From assembly GCA_002482725.1 (NCBI GenBank), contig DLGO01000041.1:1-13571 (forward strand): DNA of 13,571 bases, given 5' to 3'. The notes below the pieces were generated by a model. The model saw only the letters and a list, made by a program, of their open reading frames with translations, ran no database searches and was not told where the DNA came from. Below, one piece after another: positions 1 through 6,684 of the stretch. Made by a program: the position numbers and the translations under genes. This DNA comes from Bacteroidetes bacterium UBA7692. GTDB taxonomy: Bacteria; Bacteroidota; Bacteroidia; Chitinophagales; LD1. Numbering within the stretch: the first letter of the stretch is position 1; each line of letters begins with the position of its first letter.

Positions 1-1
1 C

Positions 2-100
2 CCATTGTCAGCTACAACAGATGCATTCTACCGCATAAAAACAGTAGCTAAAGATGGCGCTACCACAGTATACCCAAGCGTAGAGCTTGCAGGGAACTAA
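2..100 (+). CDS. C-terminal end of a probable extracellular (Fn3-like) protein, partial
   Basis: The window opens inside a reading frame that ends at the TAA at 98-100. The 32 visible residues contain FYRIKTVAKDGATTVYPSVE. This resembles the last strands of the beta-sandwich/Fn3-like modules found in Bacteroidota surface proteins, where a YRIK.VD.DG..YS pattern is common. In many such proteins this pattern is followed by a T9SS sorting domain, but here the protein stops about ten residues later, so no sorting domain is visible. The beginning of the gene lies outside the window and the full function cannot be judged. A strong terminator 62 bases downstream supports this as a true gene end. The frame is the only open one over these bases that fits a known protein pattern. 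Confidence 0.55.
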   Translation, partial: PLSATTDAFYRIKTVAKDGATTVYPSVELAGN

Positions 101-161
101 GAGGTAGACAAGCCAACTGTTATCAAAAAATTGTCACCAACAAAGTGTCCATAGTCAGAGG

Positions 162-192
162 GAGGTTGCTCAATAGCAACCTCTTTTTTTTT
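162..192 (+). terminator. Intrinsic terminator after the first (partial) gene
   Basis: A perfect 9-bp stem (GAGGTTGCT at 162-170 pairing with AGCAACCTC at 175-183) closes a four-base CAAT loop. It is followed directly by nine T residues (184-192). This is a textbook rho-independent terminator on the + strand. It ends the transcript of the gene finishing at position 100 and insulates the dinB operon from read-through. Confidence 0.92.
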
Positions 193-295
193 GCATATAA
201 CCCAACGTTATGGCTTCACTCACCGCTCTGTTTCTTCGCTCTCATTTTGGCAGGTTATCTTCCATATAGGCAAAATCCACCTGTTCTGCAAGGGC

Positions 296-355
296 TATAT
301 TTGCACATCTTCTGCACATCGTTTTTTGCTTTTTAATACTTAATTGATAATTTAG
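296..355 (+). promoter_or_regulatory. Candidate promoter elements for the dinB-dnaE operon
   Basis: Two alternatives are visible. TATATTTG at 296-303 is an exact match to the Bacteroidota -7 box TAnnTTTG but has no TTG at the proper distance upstream. TTTG at 325-328, then 19 bases, then TAATTTAG at 348-355 matches both boxes with one mismatch in the -7 box. The second arrangement would start transcription near 360, about 30 bases before the dinB ATG. The choice between them cannot be made from sequence alone, and short AT-rich matches arise by chance here. Confidence 0.35.
302..320 (+). repeat. Short direct repeat TGCACATC, 11-base period
   Basis: TGCACATC occurs at 302-309 and again at 313-320, exactly one helical turn apart. 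It overlaps the end of the TATATTTG box upstream of dinB. Tandem half-sites spaced by one turn are a common layout for regulator binding, but an eight-base repeat could be chance. Confidence 0.4.
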
Positions 356-381
356 TTATTTATTATTTGATAATTTAATTA
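344..381 (+). repeat. 15-base direct repeat TTGATAATTTA(G/A)TTA upstream of dinB
   Basis: TTGATAATTTAGTTA (344-358) and TTGATAATTTAATTA (367-381) differ at one position and start 23 bases apart, about two helical turns. The second copy ends 12 bases before the dinB start codon and the first overlaps the better two-box promoter. This placement suits an operator for a repressor, possibly a DNA-damage regulator, but no regulator gene is in the window. The region is AT-rich, which raises the chance of coincidence. Confidence 0.5.
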
Positions 382-393
382 CCAATTTATTGC

Positions 394-1614
394 ATGGAAC
401 GCTCGATAGTACATCTGGATCTAGATACCTTTTTTGTATCGGTAGAGCGGCTGCAAAACAGCAAGCTGTGCGGTAAGCCTGTATTGGTTGGCGGCCTCAG
501 CGACAGGGGAGTGGTGGCGTCGTGCAGCTACGAGGCGCGCAGCTTTGGTGTGCACTCGGGCATGTCTATGAAAATAGCGCGCAGGCTGTGCCCGGAGGCC
601 ATGCTGGTGCGCGGCGACTCGGGCCAGTACAGTAAGCACTCCAAAATAGTAACCGAGATTATTCGTGAAAAAATGCCCATAGTTGAAAAAGCATCTATAG
701 ATGAGTTTTACCTGGATATGACCGGCATGGACAAGAATTTCGGCATAGACAAATATTCGAGAGAGCTGCGGGAAACGATTATAAAAAATACAGGCTTGCC
801 CATATCAATGGGCTTATCCATCAACAAAACTGTTTCTAAAATAGCTACCGGCCAGTCTAAGCCAAACGGGCAGTATAGGGTGCCGCAGGGCGATGAAAAG
901 GGGTATCTGGCGCCCCTGTCCATACGCAAGCTGCCCATGGTGGGCAATGAAACTTTTCAGGTGCTTACCGAGCTGGGTATAAAAACCATTGCTACCATGC
1001 AGCAAATGCCGCAGGAGGCAGTAGAAAAAGTGCTGGGCAAAAACGGCACTACGCTGTGGCTGCGCGCGCAGGGCATAGACTATACGCCGCTGAAGCAATA
1101 CCACGAGCGCGAGTCTATATCGCTGGAGCGCACCTTCGACAAGGATACCATAGATGTGGCGGCGCTCAAAAATATAGTAATGGCTATGGCCGAGCAGCTG
1201 GCCTACCAGCTGCGCATGGGCAATAAGCTTACCGCCTGCATTACTGTAAAGCTGCGCTACTCGGATATGCAGACCTATAGCAAGCAACAGCAGATACCCT
1301 ACACCAGCTGCGACCATACGCTAATAGAACGGGCACTGCATATTTTCGATAAGCTGTTTGAGCGGCGGCAGCTGGTGCGCCTGGTGGGTGTGCGCTGTAG
1401 CCATCTGGTAGAGGGCGGTCACCAGATAAACCTGCTTGATGACTCGGTAGAGATAATACAGCTATACCAGAAAATGGACTATCTGCGCAAAAAGTACAAG
1501 GATAGCCGGCTGATAACCCGCGCTGCCATTATGGACCAGCTGGATAACCTGGATACGCAGGGCAATCCCTTTAACGGCGACCCTGTGGTGCCGCCTGCCC
1601 ACCGCCACAGGTAA
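394..1614 (+). CDS. dinB: DNA polymerase IV (Y-family translesion polymerase DinB)
   Basis: A 406-residue Y-family DNA polymerase, which copies past damaged template bases with low fidelity and no proofreading. The N-terminus holds the first catalytic aspartate in the HLDLDTFF motif (D9, with F13/F14 as the steric-gate region). SYEARSFGV lies at 45-53 and the second catalytic pair, SIDEFYLD, at 101-108 (D103, E104). The thumb helix-hairpin-helix is around 175-215 and the little finger spans about 240-342. QINLL at 344-348 fits the beta-clamp binding pattern QxxL(L/F). It is followed by a tail of about 58 residues containing LYQKMDYLRKKY, an extension that E. coli Pol IV (351 residues) lacks. 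The ATG at 394 places the catalytic motif at the family-typical distance from the N-terminus. The next gene begins four bases after the stop, so the two are almost surely co-transcribed and translationally coupled. An ImuB-like inactive paralogue is unlikely because all acidic catalytic residues are present. Confidence 0.95.
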   Translation: MERSIVHLDLDTFFVSVERLQNSKLCGKPVLVGGLSDRGVVASCSYEARSFGVHSGMSMKIARRLCPEAMLVRGDSGQYSKHSKIVTEIIREKMPIVEKASIDEFYLDMTGMDKNFGIDKYSRELRETIIKNTGLPISMGLSINKTVSKIATGQSKPNGQYRVPQGDEKGYLAPLSIRKLPMVGNETFQVLTELGIKTIATMQQMPQEAVEKVLGKNGTTLWLRAQGIDYTPLKQYHERESISLERTFDKDTIDVAALKNIVMAMAEQLAYQLRMGNKLTACITVKLRYSDMQTYSKQQQIPYTSCDHTLIERALHIFDKLFERRQLVRLVGVRCSHLVEGGHQINLLDDSVEIIQLYQKMDYLRKKYKDSRLITRAAIMDQLDNLDTQGNPFNGDPVVPPAHRHR

Positions 1615-1618
1615 TTAT

Positions 1619-4549
1619 ATGCTGTACCTCAATTGTCATAGCTGGTATAGCTTTCAGTATGGTATACTGAAAGTGGAAGATGTGTTGCGCTATGCGCAGC
1701 AGCATGGTGTGCAGGCTATGGCTGTTACCGACATCAATAATACATCGGGTATGCTCGACTTTATGCGGCTGGCAGCCAGCTACAACATAAAGCCTGTGGT
1801 GGGTATCGATTTCCGTAGCGGCGCTGCACAGCACTACGTATGCCTGGCCAGGGACAACGAGGGCGTAAAGGAAATGAACGACTACCTGACGCAGTTCCGT
1901 ATCAGCAAAGGTGAAATCCCTGCAGAGGCGCCACCATTTCAGCATTGCTATGTGATATACCCCTGGTATAAGGGCTTTAAGCGAATGCTGGCGGCGCATG
2001 AGTATATCGGGATACATCCCGCTGATATTCCCGTTTTCAGGATATATGGGCAAAAAATGGCAGCGGATAAATGTGTGGTGCTGGCCACTTTTACTTTCAG
2101 GGATAAAAAGGACTTTAACACCCACCGCCTGCTGCGCGCCATTAAAAATAACCTGCTGCTAAGCAGGCTGCCCGCGGCAGAGCAAGGGCGCGAAACAGAT
2201 GTGCTGTGGAGCGCAGAAACCATAGAGACGCAATTTGCAGATTACCCGCAGGCGCTGGCCAATACCAGGGCCATGTTGCAATCCTGCAATGTGGTGTTCG
2301 AGTTTAAAGTAGCCAAGAACAAGAAGTGCTTTTTTGAAAGTGAGGAAAAGGATAAAACAGTATTGCGCAGGCTGGCGCGCAAGGGGCTTGCCGACCGCTA
2401 CGGGCAGCCTACCGATTTTATACGCAAGCGTTTTACCACCGAGCTGAACACCATCTTTGAATTGGGTTTCACGGCCTATTTTTTAATTAACTGGGATATA
2501 GTAAAGTTTGCCAAAAGAAATGGCTTTTTCCATATAGGCCGCGGCAGTGGCGCCAATAGCCTTATAGCCTATTGCATGGGTATTACCGATGTAGACCCCA
2601 TAGAGCTGAACCTGTATTTCGAGCGGTTTATAAACCACTCGCGCAAGAACCCGCCCGACTTTGATATAGATTTTTCGCACACCGACAGGGATATAGTACG
2701 GCAGTATATTGTAGATAAATACCGCGGGCACGCGGCGCTTGTGGGCAGCTACAATACATTTGAGCGGAAGTCGTGCATACGCGAAATAGGCAAGGTGTTT
2801 GGCCTGCCCGACGATGAAATAGACACACTGCAGTTTTGCATTGCCAACAACAGGCGCATAGACACGGAGTATGGCCAACTGGTAAAGTACTACGCGGAGC
2901 GCATATACGGCATGCCCAATATACTCAGCGTACATGCCTGTGGCATATTGATATCCGAAAAGCCGCTCACTTACTACTCTGCGCTGGAAATGATGCCCGT
3001 TGGATTCCCTTCGGTGCAGTTCTCTATGCTGGAGGCCGAGGATGTGGGCCTGTACAAGTTTGATATACTGAGCCAGCGCGGCCTTGGCCACATAAAGGAT
3101 GCGGTGGCACTGATAAAGCAAAACAAGGGCATAGACATAGATATACACCGCATACAGGATTTTAAACAGGACCCGCTGCTGAACAAGCACCTGAAGGAGG
3201 GCGACAGCATAGGCTGCTTTTACATAGAGTCGCCGGCCATGCGGCAGTTGATGCGCAAGCTGCAGGTAGACGACTATCTGGGCCTGGTGGCGGCCAGTTC
3301 GGTTATACGCCCCGGCGTGGCCAGCTCGGGCATGATGCGGCAATATATACTGCGCTACCGCTATCCCGAAATGAGGAAAGAAGCCCACCCGCGGCTACTG
3401 GAGCTGATGCCCGAAACTTATGGTGTAATGGTGTACCAGGAAGATGTGATAAAGGTGGCGCACTTCTACGCAGGCCTTACGCTGGACGAAGCCGATGTAA
3501 TGCGGCGTGGCATGTCGGGCAAATTCCGCTCGCGCATAGAGTTCCAGCAGGTGCGCGAAAAGTTTTTCAGCAACTGCGATGCTAAACAAATACCGCGCGA
3601 CGACTCTACCGAGGTGTGGCGGCAGATAGAAAGCTTTGCGGGCTATTCATTTGCCAAGGGGCACTCGGCCTCGTATGCGGTAGAAAGCTACCAGAGCCTT
3701 TTCCTGCGGGTGTACTACCCCATAGAGTTTATTACTGGGGTGCTCAATAATTTTGGCGGCTTTTATACTACCGAGTTTTATCTGCACCAGGCCCGCATGC
3801 TGGGCGCCATAGTAGAGCTGCCATGTGTAAACAACAGCGGAGAGCTGGCCGTGCTGCAGGGGCAAACCATATACATGGGCCTGTGCCTGATAAAGGACCT
3901 GGAAGCCAATACCGTGCGCAACCTGCTGCGCGTAAAAGAAGAGGACGGGCCGTTTGCCGGGCTGCACGATTTTGTGAAGCGAGTGCCCATATCGCTGGAG
4001 CAGGTCCGCATCCTTATCCGCATCAAGGCGTTCCGCTTTACAGGCAAAAGCAGCAAGGAGCTGCTGTGGGATGCGCACATGCTGATGAGCAAGACCAAAA
4101 AGACGCGCCCGCGCAAAGAGCTGTTTGAGGCGCAACCCGTAAACACCAAGCTGCCACCGCTGGAATACGGCAAATATGAGGATGCCCTGGATGAGATAAA
4201 GATATTGTCGTTTCCCCATGCCTCCCCGTTTTCGGTATTGAAGACGTACTACCCCGACACCGTAGCGGCAAAGGATATACTAACGCGCCTGGGCGAGGTG
4301 GTATATATAACGGGCTATTACGTAAACATAAAACAGGTGTACACCATACATGGGGAAAAGATGTTTTTCGGTTCCTTTACCGATAGGGAGGGCCACCTGT
4401 TCGACACTGTGCACTTTCCGCCATCTATCAGCAAATACCCCTTTACGGGTAAAGGCTGCTACCTGATGAAAGGCAAGGTGATAGAAGAGTTTGATGTGCC
4501 CAGCATAGAGGTAAGCCACATGATGCGCATACCAATGGTGGTGGAGTAG
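1619..4549 (+). CDS. dnaE: Short DnaE-type DNA polymerase III alpha subunit, DinB-linked paralogue
   Basis: A 976-residue C-family replicative-type polymerase, shorter than E. coli DnaE (1160). Visible in order are a PHP domain (about 1-230), the palm with GRGSGANS (307-314) and PPDFDIDF (345-352, catalytic D349 and D351), and the third catalytic aspartate in KFDIL (D482). YQEDV (606-610) and GYSFAKGHSASYA (675-687) follow, then a helix-hairpin-helix region (about 770-810) and a C-terminal OB-fold (about 893-955). All three polymerase aspartates are intact, so it should synthesise DNA. The PHP domain is degenerate: the usual HxH is N5-C6-H7, and TDHG has become TDIN at 38-41, so proofreading-type metal chemistry is unlikely. 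KELF at 833-836 may be a weak clamp motif. No tau-binding C-terminal domain is evident beyond the OB-fold. Direct coupling to dinB, and the parallel with DnaE2/ImuC of ImuA-ImuB-DnaE2 cassettes, suggests a mutasome-type lesion-bypass role rather than bulk replication. That role is inference; the polymerase family is firm. Confidence 0.93.
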   Translation: MLYLNCHSWYSFQYGILKVEDVLRYAQQHGVQAMAVTDINNTSGMLDFMRLAASYNIKPVVGIDFRSGAAQHYVCLARDNEGVKEMNDYLTQFRISKGEIPAEAPPFQHCYVIYPWYKGFKRMLAAHEYIGIHPADIPVFRIYGQKMAADKCVVLATFTFRDKKDFNTHRLLRAIKNNLLLSRLPAAEQGRETDVLWSAETIETQFADYPQALANTRAMLQSCNVVFEFKVAKNKKCFFESEEKDKTVLRRLARKGLADRYGQPTDFIRKRFTTELNTIFELGFTAYFLINWDIVKFAKRNGFFHIGRGSGANSLIAYCMGITDVDPIELNLYFERFINHSRKNPPDFDIDFSHTDRDIVRQYIVDKYRGHAALVGSYNTFERKSCIREIGKVFGLPDDEIDTLQFCIANNRRIDTEYGQLVKYYAERIYGMPNILSVHACGILISEKPLTYYSALEMMPVGFPSVQFSMLEAEDVGLYKFDILSQRGLGHIKDAVALIKQNKGIDIDIHRIQDFKQDPLLNKHLKEGDSIGCFYIESPAMRQLMRKLQVDDYLGLVAASSVIRPGVASSGMMRQYILRYRYPEMRKEAHPRLLELMPETYGVMVYQEDVIKVAHFYAGLTLDEADVMRRGMSGKFRSRIEFQQVREKFFSNCDAKQIPRDDSTEVWRQIESFAGYSFAKGHSASYAVESYQSLFLRVYYPIEFITGVLNNFGGFYTTEFYLHQARMLGAIVELPCVNNSGELAVLQGQTIYMGLCLIKDLEANTVRNLLRVKEEDGPFAGLHDFVKRVPISLEQVRILIRIKAFRFTGKSSKELLWDAHMLMSKTKKTRPRKELFEAQPVNTKLPPLEYGKYEDALDEIKILSFPHASPFSVLKTYYPDTVAAKDILTRLGEVVYITGYYVNIKQVYTIHGEKMFFGSFTDREGHLFDTVHFPPSISKYPFTGKGCYLMKGKVIEEFDVPSIEVSHMMRIPMVVE

Positions 4550-4561
4550 GGTGCCGGTTTA

Positions 4562-6460
4562 TCAGGCAGTCAGCATTTTTTTAATTTCAGTAATAATGTT
4601 TTTCGGGGAGTACTTTTCGGTAAAGCTCCTGTTATCTACCCAAACCCAAGGCTTTTCTTCTATAACCTGTATAGGCTCCGGCTCGGGGATATGTACTTCC
4701 GGCTCCGGCTGTGGCGCATTGTATTTGTTGAATAGCTCCGCCAGCCGCTCGCACATCGGCTCATTGAATGTATTGCCATGCTGCTGTATCAGGTCTATCA
4801 ACTCCTCGGAGGTGAATTGGGGCAATGTATAGGGCAGTGTCGCATTCAACTCAAACCCTTCAATGGTTTCTCCCTTGTCATACATTTTAGCCAATGTAGA
4901 GTTCTCGTACTTGCGGAAGAAATTTTCGGTGATATTGTATTTGAATACCTCGTTTTTGGCAGGCTCACCCGGATTCAGGTAGCAGTGTACCAGCTTGGCA
5001 TCTTTCTGTGTCATGCCTATGCCGAATGCTACCCTTGTAGTATCGGTAGTGTTGGGTGGTGAACCGTGGAATGTCCTGTTGTCAAATACCAGCATTTCAC
5101 CCGCTTTCATTTCTATCAGCTGCAGGTAAGGGAATATGGTAAACATGTGTTCCGATAGCGGCGATGGCACCTGCGGCGAAGGTGATGGCCTGAAGTTCTT
5201 GAAGAAGCGGTGGCTACCTTTTATTACGGCCATGGCACCGTTGTCCAACCCTACATCTACCAGTGGTACCCAGCAGGTAAGGGAAGAGTGCCGCTCCTCG
5301 TCATCTACAAATGTCCAGTCCTGATGCACAGGTACAACCCCTGTAGGGTTGGGCTCCTTTATCACAAAGCTGCCCACAAAGGCCTTTGAATTGTCGAAGT
5401 GCACCGACATCTTAGGAAAGGCAACTTCCATAAGCTTATCCAGTATTTTACCTACCAGGGATTTGTCCTCCTGGTCCATGCTGATGTGGAAGCCGAATCC
5501 TGCTTTGTCGGTCAGCTGCAGCGATTGGTAGAAGGCAAGCAGTTCGCTTACCTCACCTTGCCCGAGTGCAGGCAGCACCACATACCCATCCCTGTCAAAG
5601 CTTTGCTGATGGTCAGGGTTCTTGAATATGCGCTCTCCTTTTACAGAGGCCATATACTGGTTTATCTTTGTTTCAAAAAATAGTTGGCTCTTAGGCGCCA
5701 GGGTAAACTCCACATCGCGTATCTTTTCGCCGAAGAGTGGCTTGGAGCCTATGGTATCGTAGTGCAGGAACATATCATCCGGCATTTCAAATTGCTCAAG
5801 AGTGCCTTCCGCATTCCTCAGGCACAGGCTTAGCTGCGCCTCTTCCGGTATCAGGCCGTAGGTTACTGCCAGCCTTGGCTGCCCCGTGCTGTTCATCAGC
5901 GATGCATGGAACAGCGCATGGTTGAATATAATTGCCTCACCGGCTTTCATATTTATCGTTGTCAGCTTGGAGCGCAGGTAGTCCTGCAGCTGGCTGTATT
6001 CTGTATCCAGTGTAGGAGCGCGCAGCGTAGGGGAGAATTTATGGCTGCCCGGCAGTACCTGCATGGCGCCATTCTGCTCGTTTATATCTTCCAGGGCTAC
6101 CCATATCGTTACCGAGCAATATTTTGCTTCATCTACTATGGTCCAGTCCTGGTGCACAGGCATTATGCCGTTTTGCCCGGAGGGCTTGGTAAGAAAGCTG
6201 CTACCCAGCTTTTTTATATGCGCAAAGGTGCTATCTACCTTGTTGCCAAATACCGCTTCCACATCTGCATTTATCTTCTTCTTTACTTCTGTATCCGGCA
6301 AAAAAGAGGTGGAGTGGAAATGAGAAATAGCCGAAAGGTCCAGCCCTGCGTATGTATTGCGCAATTTCGCTACTTCCTCTGCGCTCAGCCATGGGGCCAG
6401 CACATATCCATCGCTATCAAATTGCTTTTGTAGTTCTTTATTCTGGAATATTGTCTTCAT
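4562..6460 (-). CDS. Tandem phytanoyl-CoA dioxygenase (PhyH) family protein with two active sites
   Basis: This 632-residue protein contains two clearly duplicated PhyH-type Fe(II)/2-oxoglutarate dioxygenase domains. Domain 1 (about 8-265) shows MPVHQDW with H103 and D105, distal H185 in FHAS and R196 in QPRLAV. Domain 2 (about 280-510) shows VPVHQDW with H379 and D381, distal H465 in FHGS and R476 in TTRVAF. Both therefore keep the 2-His-1-Asp iron triad and the 2-oxoglutarate-binding arginine. Parallel stretches such as FDSDGYV/FDRDGYV and NGAMQVLPGSH/NGAMAVIKGSH confirm internal duplication. A Pro/Glu-rich linker (about 583-602) leads to a conserved-looking basic tail. No signal peptide is present, so a cytoplasmic location is expected. 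The substrate is unknown; family members hydroxylate fatty acyl-CoAs, ectoine and small natural products. The start ATG has an AGGAA-like element five bases upstream on the minus strand. The 3' end faces the dnaE paralogue 12 bases away. Confidence 0.9.
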   Translation of the reverse strand: MKTIFQNKELQKQFDSDGYVLAPWLSAEEVAKLRNTYAGLDLSAISHFHSTSFLPDTEVKKKINADVEAVFGNKVDSTFAHIKKLGSSFLTKPSGQNGIMPVHQDWTIVDEAKYCSVTIWVALEDINEQNGAMQVLPGSHKFSPTLRAPTLDTEYSQLQDYLRSKLTTINMKAGEAIIFNHALFHASLMNSTGQPRLAVTYGLIPEEAQLSLCLRNAEGTLEQFEMPDDMFLHYDTIGSKPLFGEKIRDVEFTLAPKSQLFFETKINQYMASVKGERIFKNPDHQQSFDRDGYVVLPALGQGEVSELLAFYQSLQLTDKAGFGFHISMDQEDKSLVGKILDKLMEVAFPKMSVHFDNSKAFVGSFVIKEPNPTGVVPVHQDWTFVDDEERHSSLTCWVPLVDVGLDNGAMAVIKGSHRFFKNFRPSPSPQVPSPLSEHMFTIFPYLQLIEMKAGEMLVFDNRTFHGSPPNTTDTTRVAFGIGMTQKDAKLVHCYLNPGEPAKNEVFKYNITENFFRKYENSTLAKMYDKGETIEGFELNATLPYTLPQFTSEELIDLIQQHGNTFNEPMCERLAELFNKYNAPQPEPEVHIPEPEPIQVIEEKPWVWVDNRSFTEKYSPKNIITEIKKMLTA

Positions 6461-6523
6461 AAGTTCCTGAGCTCATTTTAAATCAGAGCAGAAACGCCTG
6501 CGCATCCTACCCTTTATCTCCCG

Positions 6524-6554
6524 TAAAGTTAGGCAAAATAGCAGCTAATTACAA
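6524..6554 (-). promoter_or_regulatory. Candidate promoter of the tandem PhyH gene
   Basis: On the minus strand TTG (complement of 6552-6554) is followed after 20 bases by TAACTTTA (complement of 6524-6531), a 7/8 match to the Bacteroidota -7 box TAnnTTTG. Transcription would begin near 6517, leaving an untranslated leader of about 56 bases. The remaining minus-strand leader (6461-6520) shows no further structure I can support. Confidence 0.42.
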
Positions 6555-6631
6555 TTATAGTTGTTCAGCTTATGTATTAAGCTATGATGATTTTTATCAG
6601 TATTTTAACAAGTAAATCCCTTATAAACTAA

Positions 6632-6663
6632 AAACGGCTTTAAGATTTCTCCTAAAGCCGTTT
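6632..6663 (-). terminator. Intrinsic terminator of the haem-copper secreted protein gene
   Basis: AAACGGCTTTA (6632-6642) and TAAAGCCGTTT (6653-6663) form a perfect 11-bp stem around a 10-base loop. Read on the minus strand, the stem runs into five U residues and then another U-rich stretch. It begins 21 bases after the stop codon of the gene ending at 6685. It separates that gene from the PhyH gene, so the two are probably not one operon. Confidence 0.85.
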
Positions 6664-6684
6664 CGTTATAAAGTCAGATGCTGA

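Noticed and set aside
145..336. 63-codon + strand frame in the dinB leader
   Set aside because: It reads through the perfect terminator hairpin and T tract at 162-192 and shows no protein pattern; composition is that of noncoding AT-rich DNA.
2483..3388. 301-codon minus strand frame inside dnaE
   Set aside because: It lies wholly within the conserved polymerase palm region of dnaE; low-complexity Tyr/Ala/Val-rich translation is typical of an antisense shadow.
1619..4549. Housekeeping replicative DnaE
   Set aside because: Shorter than usual, degenerate PHP domain, no tau-binding tail and tight coupling to dinB favour a specialised paralogue, though the rest of the genome cannot be seen.
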